A stretch of DNA of 16,222 bases from Synergistaceae bacterium. Lineage in GTDB: Bacteria > Synergistota > Synergistia > Synergistales > Aminobacteriaceae. The translations under genes and the position numbers were made by a program. Positions 13,099 through 16,222 of the stretch are shown here, piece by piece. Position 1 is the first letter of the stretch, and each line of letters opens with the position of its first letter. The stretch lies in contig JAFSNU010000256.1 of NCBI GenBank assembly GCA_017447325.1, forward strand, positions 1 to 16,222. The letters run 5' to 3'. The notes below the pieces were generated by a model, which saw nothing but the letters and a program-made list of their open reading frames with translations, had not been told where the DNA came from and made no database searches.

Positions 13099-13311
13099 CG
13101 CGTCCAACAAGAAGATAATAAAATACACAGTCGTAGAGTTCAGGAATCTGAAGCAAGGGATAAATTATTTAATGCCTTTGAGAACTTAGCTCAAGATGAA
13201 ATCGTCAGATTCTGTCTTAATCATTTCAAATATCTATATGTTCACAACATTCATACTTATATAAAAGAAAAATTTGCGAATTTTGCTGAAAATATTATTC
13301 CAGTTATATAA
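13099..13311 (+). pseudogene. Start-less open reading frame, probable gene remnant
   Basis: A frame of 70 codons is open from just after TAA (13096-13098) to TAA (13309-13311) and contains no ATG, GTG or TTG. The peptide has ordinary, protein-like composition, for example ESEARDKLFNAFENL then LNHFKYLYVHNIHTYIKEKF and FAENIIP at the end. Repeated Phe, Tyr, His and charged residues suggest an amphipathic helical domain. I do not recognise the family. Codon use is more A/T-rich than in the neighbours. It sits just past a repeat element and ends about 25 nt before the terminator of the oppositely oriented carboxyltransferase gene. Most likely the C-terminal relic of a lost gene; a chance open frame in A/T-rich DNA is possible. 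Confidence 0.35.
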
Positions 13312-13334
13312 TATTAATATAATAAATTTACAAT

Positions 13335-13369
13335 AAAAAGACCGAGCCGAATAATTTTCAAGCTCAGTC
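13335..13369 (-). terminator. Rho-independent terminator of the carboxyltransferase gene
   Basis: On the minus strand, GACTGAGC pairs with GCTCGGTC (plus 13362-13369 and 13340-13347), 8 bp with one wobble and a 14-nt loop, followed by TTTTTATTG. It lies about 30 nt past the stop at 13400. Confidence 0.85.
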
Positions 13370-13399
13370 CTTCATAAATATTTTAAATTTATATTTATA

Positions 13400-14941
13400 T
13401 TATAACGGAATATTCCCGTGCTTTCTAAACGGGCGCTCTTTCTTGCGTCCCCAGAACATGCGCAAAGTCTGAATGATTTTAATTCTCGACTCCGCCGGCT
13501 CGATTACATCCTCAAACTTTGCGAGCTCTGCCGACCTGTACGGATTTAAAAATTCATCTTCGTATAATTTTTTATAATATTCACGGGCAGCCGCAGGGTC
13601 TTCCGCTTTCTCGATCTCATGCTTATATAACACGCTCACGGCAGCATCAGCTCCGACTACCGCACGCTCACAGCTTGGCCAAGCCATGACAAAATCAGCG
13701 TGCATGTCGATGCTGCACATCGCAGGCGTAGCTCCGCCGTAAGACTTGCGTATAGGCATAATAATTTTCGGAACTGTCGCCTCGGCCCAAGCGTAAAGCA
13801 TTTTTGCTCCGTGACGTATAATTCCGTCGTGCTCTTGATTAACGCCCGGCAAATATCCAGGCACGTCAACGATAGACAATAACGGAATATTAAACGCGTC
13901 GCATGTTCTAATAAATCTCGCGGCCTTGCACGAAGCATTTATATCTAAACAGCCGGCAAGATAATTCGGCTGATTAGCGACAACGCCCATCGGCATTCCG
14001 CCCATTCGCACAAAGCCTACTAAAATATTTCTGGCAAAGTTCGGCGAGATCTCAAAGAAAAATCCATCGTCTGCAATCTTAGAGATTATCGCCTTCATGT
14101 CATAGCCCTTGCGTTTATTTTCCGGAATTATATCGTTTAATTCTTCAATTCGCCTATTAATATCGTCGTTACACGCATAGACCGGCGGCATTTGAGTGCA
14201 GTTGTCAGGCATGAAGCTTAATAATATTTTAATCTGATTTATGCAGTCGTAATCATCACGCGCAACTAAATTCGACAGGCCGGACTTAGTGCTGTGCGTC
14301 AAAGCTCCGCCCAAAGTCTCGAAATCTACAACCTCGCCCGTGACTTCTTTAATTACAGCCGGACCGGTTATAAACGCCTTGCTTGTCTTGTCAACCATAA
14401 TTATAAAATCATTTATTGCCGGCGAGTAGCAAGCTCCGCCCGCGCACGATCCCATTAATGCCGAGATCTGCGGCACAACGCCCGACGCGTTCACGTTATT
14501 ATAAAATATAGTTCCGTACACAGACGCGCCCGGACCCTCCTGCAGTCTGCCGCCGCCCGAATCGTTAAGGCCTATTATAGGCACTCCGGCCTCGAGCGAT
14601 AACTCCTGCATCCTCGCAAGCTTCAGGCCGTGCATCTCGCCCATAGAGCCGCCCAGCACAGTAGCGTCCTGCGAGTAAGCAAAAGCTTTGCGACCGTTAA
14701 TCAAGCCATGACCCGTTACAATTCCGTCCGCCGGGGCATCAGTCTTGTCCATGCCGAAGCGCGTTGCTCTGGGTTTTACAAACATGTTGTATTCAACAAA
14801 AGTCCCTTTATCAAATAATATATCTAAACGTTCCCGCGCTGTTAATTTGCCTTTAATATGCTGCTTGTTTATCCTCTCTTGACCGCCCTGCATTAATATA
14901 TGCGCCTTTTTGTCAAGCATTATTTGCAGCTTCTGATTCAA
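13400..14941 (-). CDS. mmdA: Acyl-CoA carboxyltransferase (methylmalonyl-CoA decarboxylase alpha / propionyl-CoA carboxylase beta type)
   Basis: This 513-residue protein is a full carboxyltransferase subunit with the tandem crotonase-like N and C halves. The family N-terminus is clear (GKLTARERLDILFD, 31-44). Oxyanion-hole and CoA-binding loops are visible as SGGGRLQEG (128-136), MGSCAGGACYSP (163-174), DVPGYLPG (359-366) and RKSYGGATPAMCS (398-410). The end KHGNIPL is typical of MmdA/PccB proteins. It transfers a carboxyl group between biotin and an acyl-CoA. As MmdA it would couple methylmalonyl-CoA decarboxylation to sodium export; as PccB it would work with a biotin carboxylase. Neither the biotin carrier, membrane nor biotin carboxylase subunit is encoded nearby, so the choice is open. 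The start is TTG 14941 behind GGGGGCGG; ATG 14920 has no good site and would trim the family N-terminus. Confidence 0.88.
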   Translation of the reverse strand: MNQKLQIMLDKKAHILMQGGQERINKQHIKGKLTARERLDILFDKGTFVEYNMFVKPRATRFGMDKTDAPADGIVTGHGLINGRKAFAYSQDATVLGGSMGEMHGLKLARMQELSLEAGVPIIGLNDSGGGRLQEGPGASVYGTIFYNNVNASGVVPQISALMGSCAGGACYSPAINDFIIMVDKTSKAFITGPAVIKEVTGEVVDFETLGGALTHSTKSGLSNLVARDDYDCINQIKILLSFMPDNCTQMPPVYACNDDINRRIEELNDIIPENKRKGYDMKAIISKIADDGFFFEISPNFARNILVGFVRMGGMPMGVVANQPNYLAGCLDINASCKAARFIRTCDAFNIPLLSIVDVPGYLPGVNQEHDGIIRHGAKMLYAWAEATVPKIIMPIRKSYGGATPAMCSIDMHADFVMAWPSCERAVVGADAAVSVLYKHEIEKAEDPAAAREYYKKLYEDEFLNPYRSAELAKFEDVIEPAESRIKIIQTLRMFWGRKKERPFRKHGNIPL

Positions 14942-14967
14942 ATTTACCGCCCCCGTTCATAAAATTA

Positions 14968-15009
14968 CTCTCCGCCATAAATTTTAATTTATAAATTCAT
15001 GACGGAGAG
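14968..15009 (-). terminator. Long hairpin between amidohydrolase and carboxyltransferase genes
   Basis: CTCTCCG (14968-14974) pairs with CGGAGAG (15003-15009), and the stem continues inward through CAT/ATG and A/T pairs with about two mismatches, total about 17 bp. In the minus direction it is followed by TAATTTTATG, a modest T-run. It lies 40 nt after the amidohydrolase stop and would end or attenuate its transcript before the carboxyltransferase gene. Confidence 0.55.
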
Positions 15010-15048
15010 CTTGTTTAAAATATTAAATTATTTTTAAAATTTTAAATA

Positions 15049-16041
15049 TTAATACAAGCCTTTCCACGGGCTTAAATCAAGTCCGCACTTCTCGAAACGC
15101 TCGCCCAAGAAGTTCAGGCAGTTCTTATACATAATTTTCTCAATGACGCCGGGTCTTAAATCCATTTCTTCCCACTGCTTCAACGTCTCGCTGAGCTTAA
15201 ACACGCCCCACTCTGAGCCGAATATAAATTTATCCTGAAGACGCCTGTTCATGTCATAGACCATGCACTCCGGGAAATACTTCGGCCACATGCCGGACGT
15301 CTCGCGCATGACGTTCGTCTTATGCATCGCAACGTGATTAATAACATCCGGCCAAGGCATGCCCGGGTGAAGCGCGATAATCTTTAATTTCGGGAAGTCC
15401 GCCGCAACTTCGTCAACGTCCAACGGCTGGCAGTAAGTCATGCTGTAAAGTCCGTCGCCGCCGGGCGCACCGCTGCCCATTCCGGTATAGCCGATATGGA
15501 ACTGCACGGGCGCTTCAAGCTGCTGGCATAAATCCCACAACGGATAAAAACGTCTGTCGTTCGGTCTGAATTTCTGCGTGCACTGCTGGAACTTCAAGCC
15601 GATTAATTTTAAATCTACTATTGCATGTTCAGCCTCGTGCAAAGCCTGCTGTCCCTGCCACGGGTCAACGCTGCCCCATGCTCCGAAGAACGAATCCGGG
15701 AAATCCTGCCATAACTTATGAACAAACTCGTTGCTTGTCGGAGGCTCGCCCATTCCGCTCGTAGCGTCCCAAGCAACCGGCTGCATTTTAACGCCGTGAG
15801 TTTTAGCGTCGTCGGCCATCATCTTCGGCGTGGTCTCGTCGAACTCGTCTTTCAAGTCCTGCAAAGTCGCGTTGCCGGACTTGCCGCGCCAATTAGGCTG
15901 AGTATATTTGCGCGACGCGAGCATCGCCTGCATTGCCGGAGGATAACCGCCGGTCACAAACGGGTGAGCGTGTACGTCAATAATTAAATAGCCTCTCTCT
16001 TCCGGAGTCTTCGGTGTTCTGTCTCCCTGTGCCTGTGCCAT
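15049..16041 (-). CDS. Amidohydrolase 2 family metal-dependent hydrolase or decarboxylase
   Basis: This is a complete 330-residue TIM-barrel protein of the amidohydrolase-2 (ACMSD-like) group. The N-terminal metal site is DVHAHP (His24, His26), followed by FHIG (His182), ALHPG (His225) and FGSEWG near the C-terminus. Relatives hydrolyse C-N bonds or, as in ACMSD and resorcylate decarboxylase, decarboxylate or hydrate aromatic and dicarboxylic acids, usually with zinc. The final metal or acid-base residue, usually Asp in GSD, is Glu277 here (GSE). No signal peptide is seen; residues 1-16 form a polar lead-in. ATG 16041 has GGGAG about 10 nt upstream. The aldo/keto reductase gene lies 71 nt upstream on the same strand, so the two may share a transcript. 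The substrate cannot be told from sequence. Confidence 0.82.
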   Translation of the reverse strand: MAQAQGDRTPKTPEERGYLIIDVHAHPFVTGGYPPAMQAMLASRKYTQPNWRGKSGNATLQDLKDEFDETTPKMMADDAKTHGVKMQPVAWDATSGMGEPPTSNEFVHKLWQDFPDSFFGAWGSVDPWQGQQALHEAEHAIVDLKLIGLKFQQCTQKFRPNDRRFYPLWDLCQQLEAPVQFHIGYTGMGSGAPGGDGLYSMTYCQPLDVDEVAADFPKLKIIALHPGMPWPDVINHVAMHKTNVMRETSGMWPKYFPECMVYDMNRRLQDKFIFGSEWGVFKLSETLKQWEEMDLRPGVIEKIMYKNCLNFLGERFEKCGLDLSPWKGLY

Positions 16042-16112
16042 AAATAAAATCTCCCTTCACATTAAATTAAAATTAAAATTCCCAAAAATTTTTTTGACAT
16101 AATAACCTGCCA

Positions 16113-16222
16113 TTAAAAAGCGTGCTGTTTAGTGTGAGCAACATACGGAGCTTCAAGAGCCGCTATCTCGTCATTGCTTAATTTAATTTCAACTGCTGAG
16201 GATGCTTCTTCAACGTGTTTAA
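16113..16222 (-). CDS. Aldo/keto reductase, last 35 residues (5' end outside window)
   Basis: On the minus strand a frame enters from the right edge and ends at TAA (16113-16115), giving 35 residues. VEIKLSNDEIAALEAPYVAH matches in style the C-terminal helix of aldo/keto reductases (KLSxEEIAxLEAPYxPH), which reduce carbonyls with NADPH. The catalytic Asp-Tyr-Lys-His residues lie outside the window. The assignment rests on this short tail alone. Confidence 0.6.
   Translation of the reverse strand, partial: KHVEEASSAVEIKLSNDEIAALEAPYVAHTKQHAF

Larger units (their letters stand above)
12605..13399. other. 795-bp intergenic region: hairpin repeat plus decayed reading frame
   Basis: From left to right: the serC promoter and leader (12605-12690), A/T-rich DNA, a dense block of stem-loops (12787-12945), an A/T-rich stretch holding TTGACA at 13008-13013 with no clear -10, a start-less open frame (13099-13311), and the carboxyltransferase terminator. 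Base composition changes abruptly at the hairpin block, which is much richer in G and C. I see no complete gene here. Confidence 0.7.

Overview
This is a 16.2 kb bacterial chromosomal window. Coding DNA is of moderate GC, while the spacers are almost pure A/T and dominated by TTTAAATT-like strings. Gene content is mostly core metabolism. The solute-binding protein core (starting VKDTLVVADQYDPTTLDP), the five-domain S1 protein, a GcdA/MmdA/PccB-type carboxyltransferase and a serC-serA-DUF1015 group together suggest an anaerobic gut-type bacterium, most likely Synergistota. That assignment is recall-based inference, not a database match.

Layout: 1-407 (+) is the 3' part of a flavodoxin gene, followed by a terminator. 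467-700 is a 104-bp tandem repeat that runs into the 3' end of nikR (691-1128, -). 1129-1757 is a long spacer with an imperfect duplication and the promoter and leader hairpin of a cold-shock protein gene (1758-1958, +). Two facing terminators separate that gene from a minus-strand solute-binding protein gene (2164-4020) whose N-terminus carries a ~100-residue Glu/Ala/Lys/Pro linker. Upstream of it is a minus-strand operon miaA-ispH-rpsA (7642 down to 4096). Then comes the serine operon, serC-serA-[rpn, rpnS-like]-DUF1015 (12604 down to 7845). 12605-13399 holds a hairpin-rich repeat and a decayed reading frame. The right end has a carboxyltransferase gene (13400-14941, -), an amidohydrolase gene (15049-16041, -) and the last 35 codons of an aldo/keto reductase (16113-16222, -).

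How the genes relate: SerC and SerA make phosphoserine, and DUF1015 is a common unexplained companion of these genes. MiaA, IspH and S1 share an operon: MiaA consumes dimethylallyl diphosphate, which IspH produces, and S1 serves translation.

The most unusual locus is 9209-10318, wedged inside the serine operon. It encodes a PD-(D/E)XK Rpn-type nuclease. The gene has no visible ribosome binding site at its own start but a strong internal one before Met219, so its C-terminal tail should also be made alone as a 78-residue protein. A second, free-standing copy of that tail (66 residues) follows directly, with the same binding site. The copies are identical over 122 nt, differ by exactly three 12-bp (GMAK) repeats, and then diverge sharply near the C-terminus. 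This matches the RpnL/RpnS gene-within-gene toxin-antitoxin and phage-defence idea known from E. coli, with an added duplicated and diversified antitoxin-like cassette.
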